Assembly: GCF_901000735.1 (NCBI RefSeq)
Contig: NC_081545.1
Coordinates: forward strand, 25,891,995-25,955,994
Origin: Corylus avellana
Taxonomy: Eukaryota; Streptophyta; Magnoliopsida; Fagales; Betulaceae
Direction: 5' to 3'
Length of the DNA: 64,000 nucleotides
Of this stretch, positions 32,401 to 44,090 are shown in pieces. A program made the position numbers and the translations under genes. The number at the start of each line of letters is the position of its first letter. Position 1 is the stretch's first letter. Under the pieces are notes generated by a model, which made no database searches, had not been told where the DNA came from, and saw only the letters and a list, made by a program, of their open reading frames with translations.

Positions 32401-35400
32401 ACAGTATGGAATACCATTATTAATGTACAAAAAGCTCACATCTTGTAGCAAACTACCGTTATTGTCCACACCCACTGGGGGATTAATCAGATCAAGCAAA
32501 CAAGACAGCCCAGGAAAATGTCAAAAAGTTCTCTCTTTTTCAATTGTAATAGACTTATAACAGCTAATTAGAGCTGAGTTGGAGATAGAGAATTGGACAC
32601 TGTATATAAAAAATAGAAAACATGGAATTGGAATGTCAATGTTGTACTAAATGTGGTCCTTGACTTATGGGTTTGACTTGTAGTTTCCTGGAACTACTTA
32701 TAAAAAAAATTCCTGATAAACTGTCAATGTTATGTAGTTCTAAAAAAAAAAAAAAACTATACCATCCCATTAGTGAAATTAGCCACCAACCTAGACTTCT
32801 ATTAGCTTCCTTTTGTTATTCATGTTTTGCAACCGTACATCTTTTCCTTACCAAGCTAATTCTTTCCTCATGTTATAATATGTCATATTCATCAGTAAAT
32901 AAACTTTAAATTTTGGCTTATAATGTATGAAGCAATTTTTAAATATCTATTTATTGCTCTTTGTTTTTTTTCTCAAGTTCTTGAGTTGATTCTTTGATGC
33001 AGGGGCGGGATGTTTACATTCTGGTTAGTAAATTTCTGAATTGGAAGCTCCCCATTAATGCACAAAGTAGGGTCGAAATGTCAATTGTTCTTACTATATT
33101 GATATTCTTACTGAACTGTCATGGCATTAGTCCCTTTGTTGAATTCCTGCTCATAAGGCTATGTATACTTTGAAAATGAAAAATATACATTCTAATTGTT
33201 ATCTCTTACCAGAGTTGTTTCTGTTGATTCGGTTGTAACTCATGCTCATTAGTTCATGATGAATATATTTATAAATTTAGCCCAAAAAGAGGGGCTTGGA
33301 AGCTAGGGCCTTTGAAAAGAACAATGAAGAATCATCCTTAGGAGTAAGCAAATTTGGTAACTTTAATTTCTTAGATACTAAATTGTATATATATTACAAT
33401 AATATAAATGTGCAAAAGGAGTGCAACCCTTGTACATATATTAAGAAATGAGTATAATTTCTATTTTGTTTGATTTATTATGGCTGAAATGGCACCTCCT
33501 CCCCCATAAGTATGGTCTTGGGTCCAAAAGTCACTAGGTATGTAACTTACAAATGAAAAAATATTTGTGCATTATACATAAAATAGGACTGGCATGATAT
33601 GTAGGTGTGTGGCATATTTCGTAACATTATTATGAACATTCTTTGATTAATATGCTAATGTTTAGCTGTAAATCTTGTTGCATTGTGAAAGGTAAAACTT
33701 TTCCAACCATTCGATTTGTAATTCTTCGGTTTTTAAATGGAGGATGAAAATAATTGGCACTTATTATTGCTTTTTGTTTGTTGGTCCTTGGTTTTTTTCT
33801 ATTTAATACAGTTGTCTGCATTTCTGCAATTTTATCAAAATGAATATCTCACCAGTTTATAGAAGTGATTACGTTTATGATAGTTTATTACCATTCCTTC
33901 AGGGCGCAGCTAATGTTGGGAAATCTGCATTTATCAATGCTTTACTTAGTAAGTTAATGTAACTTTTCTTTGTGTTTCATTAATTTTGGTGAAGGTATTT
34001 GTTATTGGTTTTTTGAAAATTCAACTTAATTGGAAGGCATTAACCCAGCCCTTGCCCATTTATGTCACTCTTTTGATTGATAAAGGAATACAACTGAAAT
34101 TAAAGACAATTATATTATGTGTAAGTGCCTCCCATGATGGGCATGATCTGAACTCCTCCTTTTATACCTGCTTGTTTCCAGACTGCTTGCATTATTCAGT
34201 GAGCGATTTGGGGTTCACAAATCCGCCTAGGACTTTGTCAATGAGGCATAAGCTCCAGGCCTTCGCACTTTTTGATAGAGTACTTTGATCTCCAACTCGT
34301 ATTTTTTCCCCCATTCTTTGCAATGGTCTGTTATAGCAGATTCATTCAAGTCCACTTCTGCTACATCGTTATCCAACTCCTCCATCTTGTCAGCCCAGGA
34401 TTTAGAGTTGAAAGAGGACCCCTTTACTACAATAGTGAGTTTTTTAAGTTCAAATGTATTGTTTGGTTGTGGAGCTAATAAATCAGAGTACAGAGGAAGG
34501 AATCAGTAGAGAAGTTGTCATGGTTGGCAATTTAGAATCTTGACTGAAACCTTTAATTACTGTTGTTAGGATGGTGATCGAGTAAGGCCTCTTGCTTCTC
34601 CAAGCATGCACTTTAGCTAATTTGTCTGTTGTGAAAATTTTAATCAATCTGAAAGTTGGTGGGGAAAATTATATTGTGAACTCGTATATAGCAACTATGG
34701 TCTACACTAAATTTTCCATTTCTTTTTATAGAGATTTATTACTATTTAGATTGTAATATTTTCTCTGCACTCTCTTTGCTGTGCATATATTTCATGCTAG
34801 TGTTCTGTTTTCTTTGTCATTCCTTTGGACACAATAGAGAAAACTATTCGGTCTGATGGAACTGTATTAAACACCTAATTTCTGCATTTTGTTCTGTCCT
34901 AGGTAGCGGACACTGACCATTTTAGAATACGTTTTCATTTTGCATTCTTCTCTCTACCAATGTTATGGGACAAGTTGTAACCTTCTAAATGTACTAGTTC
35001 CCTCTTTTTTGAACCTTTTTTTATATTCTGGCTTCAGAAATGATGGCACAAAAGGATCCAGCTGCTGCGGCAGCACAAAAATACAAACCAATACAATCTG
35101 CTGTTCCTGGAACCACCTTAGGTCCAATTCAAATTAATGCTTTCCTAGGAGGAGGGGTAAGCCATTTTTAAAAATATGCCTATCTGTCTGCTCGTTATGC
35201 TTTTAGCATTTGTACTGTGATTTTATGAACTGTTATGTTTACTTATGTAAGCATTTTTTATTTCCTTTGGTAAATTTTTATTTTATGAGTGGTACCTGAA
35301 ACTCTTTTTTGTTCATGCAGAAAATATATGACACGCCTGGAGTTCATCTCCACCATAGGCAAGCTGCGGTGGTTCATTCAGATGATCTACCTGCACTTGC

Positions 35401-37307
35401 TCCTCAAAGTCGGCTAAGGGGTCAATCTGTTTTAGTATGTCCTCTCTGTATTTCCTTAAAGCTTACTCAATTGTCCCATCTTAACATAGTATTTTTCTGC
35501 TATGACAAAATTCTCAGGTAACCCTTGACAATGGGACAGCAAGCAAAGTTAAATCCAACGGCTTAAATGGGTTCTCAATATTTTGGGGAGGTCTTGTCAG
35601 AATTGATATCTTAAAGGTTTTGATCATTTAGTTTTATGCATATTTAGTTGTTACACTTGTTATGAAAATTTATTGGTTCATAACAAGTGGTGAAGGTTTT
35701 GTTATAAAGGCCCTAGACTTTTTGTGGCATAACCATCAGGTCTAAAGCTTGAATCCTCTTGAGTGTAAACAACTCCTTGGGGTCACACCCCTGCCGAAAG
35801 CCAAATTTAACTGATTCGTGTGGTGGGGGTGTGTTACACAGGTCTAGGGTTTATCATTCATGGGTAGGTACATGAAGTGGCCTTCCCTTTGAGGGGTTCC
35901 TTGTCATTAAAAAAAAAAAAAAAAAAAAACTTTTGTTGGTTCAGCGTGTTTAACAATTTTGATATGTTTAACAATTTTGATAATTTCAGGTTCTCCCGGA
36001 AACTAGCTTGACATTCTATGGGCCAAAGGCTTTGCAAATTCAAATAGTGCCCACGGATAAAGCAGATGAATTTTACCAGGTAATCAAGAAGGTAGTTGCA
36101 ACTGTGACATAATTTTTGTCATTTTTGCTTGCATTTGGCCCAAATTAGGTTAGCCACAAAATTCTGTGTCAATTTTTTTTTTTTGTCACAACTAACAAAA
36201 AACAACAAATTGTCGCAAATACTTACTGGGTGTGTTGCCAATTTATTGAAATTAGGTACAGTTTCAGCATCAACTTTCTAAATTGTCTGCAATCTTTGTG
36301 AATTATTTGTTTTTCTTGCACTAAAATGGCTGTCATTAAAACAATAAAGTTGTTACATCAAACCTATGGTATTGTTCTTGTCACATTCTTTATTATTTCC
36401 CATTTTTGATTGTTGGTAAAACAGCTACATAAAATATTTTGTAAATTCATTTTCGAGCAGAGCAACAGAGTGCATATCAGCTACCTGTTTGTATTACTTG
36501 GATAGTATTTATGTACTTTGTCCTTACATAAAAAGCTGCATTAGCAATCTCCTATGGAAGCCTAGACAGACAGTCGTGCATATTTTCCACATGATGATTA
36601 CAGAATTGTGAGGAACTTTTGTGATTAGAAGCTAGAAGTTTCCACAAAAAAAAAATTTCTCTCTCTCTCTCTCTCTTGCTCTCACCGCCCCATATTTCCA
36701 TTGATTTTCTTCTTTGTTGTGCTTTGTGCGTGTTTTTTATTTTTCTTTCTTTTTCTTTTTTTGTATCTTTATTGGCTAAAGAGTTTTTTTACCATGTTGT
36801 AGAAAGAACTTGGCGTTTTATTAGTACCTCCAACTAGAAAAGAAGGAGCAGATGACTGGAGAGGATTGGAAATAGAGCGCCAGTTGCATATATCATTCAA
36901 AGATGTGGAAAGGTGGAGTTTAATTTTCATAGTTCGTTCATTTGTGCCTATATGTTAAGTGATATATTTTTACCTCTTTAAGCATTCTTGCCACAAATGC
37001 TGATTTTTTTATCTCATTACTACCAAGTCAATGGACAATTTCTCTTTGTTTGGGCAGGCCTGCTTGTGATGTTGCTATATCAGGTCTGGGATGGATTTGT
37101 GTTGAACCAGTGAGCAAATCAATCAAAATATCTGATCCAAACATAGAGGAAACAGCCAGAGAACTGCATTTAACTGTCCATGTCCCCAAGCCAGTCGAGA
37201 TTTTTGTTAGGCCTCCATTGCCTGTGGCCAAAGTTGGAGCAGAGTGGTACCAATATCGAGAGTTGACAGAGAAGGAAGAAGAAGCAAGACCAAAGTGTTA
37301 CTTTTGA
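29420..37307 (+). CDS. NOA1: NOA1/RIF1, circularly permuted YqeH-type GTPase of chloroplasts
   Basis: Plant homologue of bacterial YqeH, a GTPase needed for plastid ribosome biogenesis; first described as nitric-oxide-associated protein 1. Exons: 29420-29836, 30055-30240, 31378-31464, 31543-31622, 31887-31968, 33003-33023, 33903-33948, 35038-35156, 35321-35434, 35518-35616, 35990-36079, 36803-36912, 37058-37307. They join to 566 residues. The Ser/Thr-rich N-terminus looks like a transit peptide. A zinc-finger region has CYGCGAPLQ and CGRCRLLSHGH. The GTPase motifs are permuted: TKVDLLPKG (G4), LTSSKS (G5), GAANVGKSAF (G1), PGTTLG (G2 region), DTPG (G3). The conserved end is EWYQYRELTEKEEEARPKCYF. 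An in-frame upstream ATG at 29315 would add 35 residues; I prefer 29420, which starts MASLSPLFF. Confidence 0.95.
31134..31262 (+). mobile_element. Degraded tRNA-derived SINE in NOA1 intron 3-side
   Basis: TGGCCCGCATATGGTTCAGC starts a tRNA-like head with a box A (TGGTTCAGCTGATAAAG). About 30 bp further on is a decayed box B (GGTCCTAGTTTCATAT). The following body has no ORF. It lies in the intron between NOA1 exons 2 and 3. No clear target-site duplication was found. Confidence 0.6.
35704..35929 (+). mobile_element. SINE-like retroposon with poly(A) tail in a NOA1 intron
   Basis: Contains a box B-like GGTCTAAAGCTTGAATCC, then a body ending in GGGGTTCCTTGTCATT and about 21 A. A 7-bp repeat TTTTGTT flanks it (35697-35703 and 35931-35937). 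It lies in the intron between exons 10 and 11. A box A is not clear, so the head may be truncated. Confidence 0.65.
36657..36677. repeat. (TC)n microsatellite in a NOA1 intron
   Basis: About ten CT dinucleotides. Confidence 0.9.
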
Positions 37308-37937
37308 TGCTAGTGGTTCCATGATCTATATTATATATATAATCAATTTGCTTATTGTAAGAATATTCTTCTTTTTTCTTTTTCTTTTTTTGAATGAATG
37401 AATGTTAAAAAAGGGTAGTGTATTATTTTTTCTTTTCAATATAGAATGTAAATTTTCCATCAATGTGAGACACAATAACCTTTTTTGCACAGGTTAGTTA
37501 CCAAGCCTGTGCAAAAGCACATACAAGCCCAACAACATTAAAGGAAACAACCATGACAAAAACCATCATATTAAAGCAAACATTCAAAGGGAACCGAATA
37601 AACAATCACAGAAACCATCATATTATTGCACAAATACATGAGATCTGCAACACTAGTTGATGCTCATATCCCCCTGAACCTTAGCAACAGATAATTGTTA
37701 CAAAAGAAACCATCAAGTCAAAATATATTACAAACATAAATCATCATAATTTTAAGAAAAACAGCATTTCTGCAAGTTGCATAAGAAAGCACTCTATTCT
37801 TGCCCCCACTTTATTCTTATTTTATATATTTTTAAAATAAAGAATAGAAAAAAAGAAACTTGTCATCTTCAAATAATAATTTGTTTAACAGAACATCATA
37901 TACAACAGCTCCGCTCTCTTGCGAAGGAAGTTGCAAA
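37308..37937. other. Intergenic: NOA1 3' region and NAC-like 3' region
   Basis: The two genes converge here. T-rich sequence after the NOA1 stop (37340-37440) may hold its 3' UTR and polyadenylation signals. No further gene is visible. Confidence 0.5.
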
Positions 37938-38569
37938 CTAACAAAATACAAAAGCAAAATACTCATCATTGCTTTCATCCACTGATGAATCAGGTGGCTT
38001 GGGTAGTGGAGTTTCACGGAATGGAGTTGGAACCTCAACGGTGGTGATGGCACTAATGGGGCAAGGACTCTGAACATCCTCATAACATCTCTTCACGCCT
38101 CTTCTTGTTTCTGTTACCTTCTTATTAACTGTGCATAGAACCCAGGTGTTAGACAGTTCTTGCTCCCTCTCCAGCAAGTCACCCGACAAGGAGAATTCGT
38201 GCATAATCCAGTCGGTTTTCTTCATGGAAGATCCGTGTCCGACCTTGAAACAAAATGTTTGTTGAGTCCAATCACAAACAGACCCGAGCTATCATATATT
38301 TGACTACAATAGCCTTCATGCCAAGTCCCGCCGTCGGCTGTTCTTGCCACGCGTTTGCTGAATTTCTTTATCCTTGTAAACAGGTAATATTTTTCCTCCT
38401 CCCGACCACCAAGATCACCAAATATTTGCGAGGGGGCCTTGTCTCCATAAATATCAAATTCAGGGATGCCATCCCAAGGCAGCCCTTCTCCCCTGACCTT
38501 CCTCAACAAATACTCGAATATAAGCTCTTCATCGGTGGGACGGAAGCAAAATCCCAGCGGCAGCGTCAT
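37938..38569 (-). pseudogene. NAC-domain transcription factor-like gene with a frame break
   Basis: From ATG 38569 (minus) the frame encodes MTLPLGFCFRPTDEELIFEY, then WDGIPEFDIYGDKAPSQIFG, EKYYLFTRIKKFSKR and GTWHEGYCSQIYDSSG, i.e. NAC subdomains A to D. At about 38245-38225 the frame runs into a stop (at 38222) just where subdomain D/E should continue. The continuation, KKTDWIMHEFSLSGDLLERE then NTWVLCTVNKK, is in another frame and extends to a stop at 37938 with an acidic, proline-rich tail. There is no room for an intron at the break (no ~70-nt GT-AG unit). The product is therefore either a ~115-residue truncated NAC or none. The pseudogene at 7720-13592 is its relative and breaks at the same place. 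Confidence 0.7.
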
Positions 38570-38759
38570 CTCTATCTTTTCCTGCAAGACTAGAATTTCA
38601 AACACAAACGATTATCGGTAGACAGATGATAAAACTCAATTCTAATCTCACTGTGCAAGTTCATTACCCGAAACTCAAATATATAGAGACTCCACCGCCT
38701 ATAATTTAAATTTCAAAAGTCTGTTTTATTCGGTTATTCGGGTAGGAAAAGTGGATTGA

Positions 38760-41700
38760 GATTACTAATGACGGATGAGTTCGAAGCGATGGTGGTGATC
38801 TGATTGTGGTTGTTGGGATGGACACCTGGTAGCCGTTCTATGTTTTTTAGGAGTTAAGTAGCAAGGTAAAAGTGGGATTCTTATTTTTTACCGCTTGACG
38901 GTATTTTGGCAAGAAAGCGAGAACCGTGTTGTGTGCGGCGCTGCTACATCGCAAATCGACGGCTTCAAAAGCTCCTCCACCAACGACGTTTGTCAAATAC
39001 GCAATGGGGGATGTAGGTCGCCTTTGTCTGTTGGTTTCGTCGGTAAGTTCTGCTGAATCGTTGGGTTTTGTGGGTGAGTTCTACTGAATCATTGGGATTT
39101 GGGAGTTGGGTCTGTTAAAGTTATGGTGGATCGTTGGGTTTTGTGGGTTGGCTGTTGATTTCCTGTCGAGGTTTGGCGAGTGTCTGATTTTATTTGAAGG
39201 GAGTAGCATATGCGTGTCTCATTAATCTATTTGCTTAGAATTCGACATCCTATTAATGATTTACATGTATAAATATTGTAGCTGCACCATTTTCTACTGC
39301 ATAATGATCGGTTCCCGATTTTCTTATGTTTCTACTGAGTTTAGTGAATGTAATTATGAAAGGAATCATTTATTAGCTTATCCTTCCAAGAATATTGGAA
39401 AACATTTTATTGGAAATCCTTATACTTCTTTTGTATACCCTGGCTGATAGATATGGATCTGAAATAAGGGGAAATCTTTCTCTGCCCTGTGAATGGGTGG
39501 CTGGGTCCTTTGATTAGTGTAATGTATTTGGTGGCTTTAGTTTAATTTCACTCTATACTAATGTATGTCTATTGTGTACTAGAGTGACTTTTATGATATA
39601 TGATTATCTTCTTTTGGGGTTTTATCAATATTAGAGCAGAAGAAGTAAAGTTTTTGTTCAACGCTGTTTTTATTTTTTATTTTTTGGTCCCTTGAATGTT
39701 ACATTTTGTTTTTTTGTTTGTTTGTTTGTTTTTTTTCTTTTCTTTTTTCTTTTTTTCTACTTGGTCTATCTGTGGAAGAATTTTTATATCTGTGATTGAA
39801 CTTCTGGTTCATAGTTGTTAAGGGACAGACTTATTTGCATTCTACTACTATCACTCTTCCTCTTGGGATTTGGATAACACCTCCAGCCATAGAAGCAAAA
39901 CATTTAAAAACAAATTTTGTAAATCTGTTGGTGATTATTTGTTGGAATTAGTGTCAAATATTCTCTTGTTGTATTATCATTTTTTTTTTTAATCTTAAAT
40001 TCATATTATTCACTAATAGACTTTATTCACTTTGTTACCTTAACTTTTACCTCTTTCAATGGAAGTGGCAAAGGGTATATGGGATTTCGGTGAGTATTGC
40101 CTATTTGGGACTTTATCAAACATTTTCTCATGCTTATTGTAATGACCAGTTGACTGCTGTAGGGGCATTAGCTAATGCGTATAATGAAAACCCATATATT
40201 ATACAAGTTACTTTCATTTTAAATTTCTCCCATTCTTTAGAAATGTGATTTTTTTTTAGTGATATTTTCAAGAATCTCTGTACACTTTATTTTCTTTATG
40301 TTTCCACAATGCTAGTTTTAGAGATGATTATGTTGATTCTCATTTGTTGGCCGACATAATAGCATTGGCATGTATAACATTCTACTGCTGACTTATTGAC
40401 AACAAGACTGTCAAGACCTTTCTGTTGTTGATTCTCATATCACAAACATTGGTATGATTTGTTTTGTTTTATTTTTTTATTTTTTGATAAAAAACTGACT
40501 TTTCATTATAATTCAAGAAACTAGAGAAGCTTGCTCTAGTAAAACAGCATCACGAATACAGTCAGGGGGTATATCTTTCCAACAAGATTCATGGGCACGT
40601 GCCACCGCATATTTTGCTAATACATGGGCCACATGATTTCCTTCCCTCCTAGTAAAAGTAAACTGCCACCGTTGAAACACCCGGAGTTCCAATTTTATAT
40701 CCTCAATAATATGCCCCATCCAGCTGCTATCCTTCTCTCCCGAGTTTACAGACTCTATCACGGCTTTTGCATCCCCTTCAAAGTGCACTTGGGGGAGACC
40801 TAAGCCATGACATAATCGTATGGCTACAAGAAACGCCATCGCCTCCGCTACTGCCAGAGCCAAACATCCATCTTGAGTCACACATTTTGCTGCCAGCATG
40901 TTCCCCCAAGAATCCCTTACAACCACCCTGAGCCCTATGCGCTCATGCTGTCGTGCAATAGCCGCATCGCAGTTCGCTTTAGCCCACCCCATCCTCGGAA
41001 ATTTCCAGCAAATCCTGGTGCTAGGCGTGGTTTGTGCTGCACAAGGAAGCATGGCTGTTACCTCACGCTCGTGGGCCAAGTCAAAGTCCACTATGGCCTG
41101 ATTTGTCTGGGCAAGTATTATCTTTGGATGAAGGAAGGCAACAAATCATTTCTTCTCAGCCAAAGCCGCCGAGCCATACCAGAAAATTGCCGCAGATCTT
41201 CTTGGCCTCACCTTTCGAATATATATTCCAGCAACTGCAAAAAATTAAATCCAGAGAAGGAACACTTCTGAAATTTTGCATTGCCCATAGACCATACATC
41301 CATGGCTGATGGGCATTGCCACAAAATATGTAAACCCGTCTCCACCTCCAGACCACAAACCGGACAAAGAGGATCTGAAATAATCCTTCGTTTATATAAA
41401 TTTTTCCGGGTCGGTAGAATATTTTTGCAGGCCCGCCATAAAAAAATTTTCTCCACATTAGGCACCGGTAAAGCCCATAATTGTCTCCAAAAAGTACAGC
41501 TCCCCATTGTGGAAGAACAAGAGGCCTTCTTTCGGTTCTCCAACTCCTTTTGCATATGGTATGCACTTTTCACCGAAAAAACCCCATTCTTTGTACCCCG
41601 CCAAATAAGTGAGTCCTCTTGGTTGGTGCAACTCAAAGGAATCTCCTTCATTTTTTTCACCTCCTCTTTTGTTTTATTCAGTATGAAATAAGCTTTCTTT

Positions 41701-41890
41701 TTCTCAATGCATATATTCTTCATTTAATTCGGTTTATTAATTGCCTAAATAAGAGCATTGTTTTTTTTCATTACAATCTTGTATTTTGCTAAGAATTTAT
41801 TACAATTTTATTCTTATGTTGATTTGGTCATTTTTAAAGCTTGAAACTTATAAATATAGTGTTATCAGAATTAGCGGATTGTATTATGAG
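38760..41890. repeat. Segmental duplication, left copy (partner 42050-43490)
   Basis: Diverged but collinear with 42050-43490. Shared landmarks include GAATCATTGGGATTTGGGA, the CTGCATAATGATCGGTTCCC-like segment, GGAATCATTTATTA...CCAAGAATA, and TTCTCAATGCATATATTCTT. It is interrupted by a LINE (40474-41666). It lies head-on to the NAC-like gene. No complete gene can be read in it. Confidence 0.8.
40474..41666 (-). mobile_element. 5'-truncated L1-type LINE with 12-bp target-site duplication
   Basis: Minus-strand coding pieces: a zf-RVT region (41208-41660: IPLSCTNQEDSLIWRG, SVKSAYHMQKEL, KIFLWRACKNILPTR, CPVCGLEVETGLHILWQCPS) and an RNase H domain (40513-41091: ANCDAAIARQHERIG, VAEAMAFLVAIRLC, FEGDAKAVIESV, FTRREGNHVAHVLAKYA). 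The two are separated by a frame change. The 5' part (endonuclease, reverse transcriptase) is missing. The T-rich end at 40474 is the poly(A) tail. A perfect 12-bp repeat TTTTGTTTTATT (40462-40473 and 41667-41678) is the target-site duplication. Confidence 0.93.
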
Positions 41891-42049
41891 AATAGGATGC
41901 AAATGCTTTTGATTGCAGGCTGATCCTAATTCAGATCCCTGGGGTTAATTTCAGAATTAAAATATGTCATATTGAGCAAAATATACTCATCTTTAATGTT
42001 AACCAAGACAAACAAGGAAGTCCGTGGGGGTGTCTTTTTGGCAATGACC

Positions 42050-43490
42050 GTTGATTTTGGGTGGTTTTAGGTGTATTTTGATTTGATTGGGAAATGGGTT
42101 AGTTGATCAATGCGGTGATCTGAGTAATGTTGGGATGTGGATGCTTAGGGCCGCTAAATGTATTGCCATTCGGTTTTTGGCAAGTAAGGGGACCTCCACA
42201 ACTCTCACTGCCAGTCTGCCATCCACCTTTTACTTCTTCGGTATGATATGTTTTGTGATTTTTTTTTACTGAATTATGGAAAATGTGGATATGGGTTGGG
42301 TTTGTTTATTGCTTTTTGTGGATGCGTTCTAGTGAATCATTGGGATTTGGGAAGGGTGCCTGTTAAATTTCTTGACTTCCTGTTGAGTTTTGTGGGTGTT
42401 TGATTTGAGTTCAAGAGACTTGGGCTGTGCACTAGTGTTTGGCATTGCATGAGTATGTCTAATTAATCTATTTTTTTGGAATTGAAAATCCTTTCACTTT
42501 TTACATTGTACAATGGTAGTAAACTATACGATTTCTGATGCATAATGAATGGTTCCCAATTTCCTTATATCCTTGCTGATTTTAGGTAATGTAGTTGTGA
42601 AGGGAATCATTTATTAACTTTATTCTTATTTTCTTTCCAAGAATAGTGGAAAACATTATATCATTGATGATAGTTCTGGAAGAGAGAAAATTGGCCATGA
42701 AGGAAATGAAAGCAATGCAGGAAATGCAGGAAAGGCATTCAGTGCAGACAACAAAGGATTTCAATCCTCACAAATTTACAAGGAAACACAATTTCTACTC
42801 CGATATGAAACTTATTCCGTAAGAAAATATGCTGAGCTAACACCTAAAACCAATGACCTCGTTTTATGGGATTACTTTTTTATGCACTTTCTCATGCTAA
42901 TGACCTCGTTTTAGTCAAAACAGCAGAGGATACATGGGATTTCTATGGGATGACTTTTTTAAGCACTTTCTCATGCTAACGAAATTGTTTGGTGGGCTGC
43001 TGCAGAGGCACTCGCTGCTACTTTGGGTGCAAACCAGATCCTTTACAGGTTAATTTGATTTCAAACTTCCACCCTGCAGCAGAATTATTGATTTTCTTAT
43101 GATTTGGTGGTATTTCCAGGAATCTCTTTCCACTTTATTTTCTTTTTATGTTAATGCTGGTTTTGGTGATGATTTTGATTCTCATTGGCAGGGCCGACAC
43201 AATAGTAGCTGCTGACTTGCTGAGTCTTGCGACATTTCTTCTATCACCGGTAAGATTTGATTTGTTCTGCTTAAATCATGAAACAAGCTTTGTTTTTCTC
43301 AATGCATATATTCTTAATTTAATTTGGTATATTTCTGTCCGAATAAGACGTTGTTTTCCACATAACAGTTCTTATTTTGTTGTAAATATTTTACAATTTC
43401 ATTTTTGTGTTGGTTTCGATCATCTTTAGAGGTTGGAAGTTATAAGTATTGTTATTATGAGCCAATTGTATTCTAGAAAAGATCATATAT
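42050..43490. repeat. Segmental duplication, right copy
   Basis: Collinear with 38760-41890 without the LINE. It contains two short exon-like segments with splice signals: 43007-43049 (after CTGCTGCAG, before GTTAATTT) and ~43190-43249 (after GGCAG, before GTAAGA). The second could read ADTIVAADLLSLATFLLSP. I do not recognise a protein. These may be remnants of the gene that was duplicated. Confidence 0.75.
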
Positions 43491-43767
43491 AAAGGTTAGA
43501 AGTTAAAGGAATTGGTTTCATTAGCTAATTGTATACTAAAAAAAGGCACGTGTTTCAATCTTAGCATTCAGACTCTTCCCCTTATGCAGAAAATTCATTG
43601 GATATGTTTCTAGAATTCTTCTCTAGTTCTAGAAACATGAATCAGGTACAGAAAATGCTCTGTTTGATTTCTTTCTAAAATTCATCTCTTGTTCTAGAAG
43701 CATATATAAATCTTGAACCTCATACGTGTATCTTATGTCATGAACTTGACTTTGAATTGTGTACCAG

Positions 43768-44090
43768 ATATTTATCTGTGAGCAAAATTTATATAACAAA
43801 TCTCAGTTGAATTGGCATATACAGGCGGGTGACTTAGAGAGCTTGATGGCAGTTAATGTGAAAAAGGTGGATTTATGAGACACCCTCTTTGTGAATTTTG
43901 CCAAAACCCTTTCTATGGGGATAATGAGCTATACTTGCATATATCTCAAAGGTAAATGATACTTCTGTTTATGAGAAGGTAGTAAGTTGCTTTCACATAT
44001 AAGCAAACTTACTCTTTCAACCATCCAATTTACATTGTTCGTTGCAGGACAATAGGAGTACTATGAGGATTATGGTGACTTGGAGGCTAG
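43768..44090 (+). pseudogene. ZNF598/HEL2-like E3 ubiquitin ligase, gene remnant
   Basis: ZNF598/HEL2 proteins are RING and C2H2 zinc-finger ligases acting on collided ribosomes. Three pieces of the family zinc-finger region are visible in order. From 43768, after an acceptor-like ACCAG: IFICEQNLYNKSQLNWHIQ then AGD. After a frame shift near 43850: EKGGFMRHPLCEFC then QNPFYGDNELYLHIS, ending at a donor near 43951. From 44047: GQ-stop-EYYEDYGDLE, where the family has a tyrosine at the stop. The RING end and the C-terminal part are not seen. Frameshift plus nonsense plus missing ends make it a pseudogene fragment. Confidence 0.75.

Noticed and set aside
29420..37307. Nitric oxide synthase
   Set aside because: The family was once named so, but the domains are those of a circularly permuted GTPase with no oxygenase or reductase motifs.
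38222..38250. Short intron explaining the NAC frame break
   Set aside because: No GT-AG pair at a workable distance; the coding similarity on both sides is contiguous.
43148..43429. 93-codon hydrophobic ORF
   Set aside because: Crosses probable intron sequence of the segmental duplication; no recognised domain and not conserved as an ORF in the left copy.
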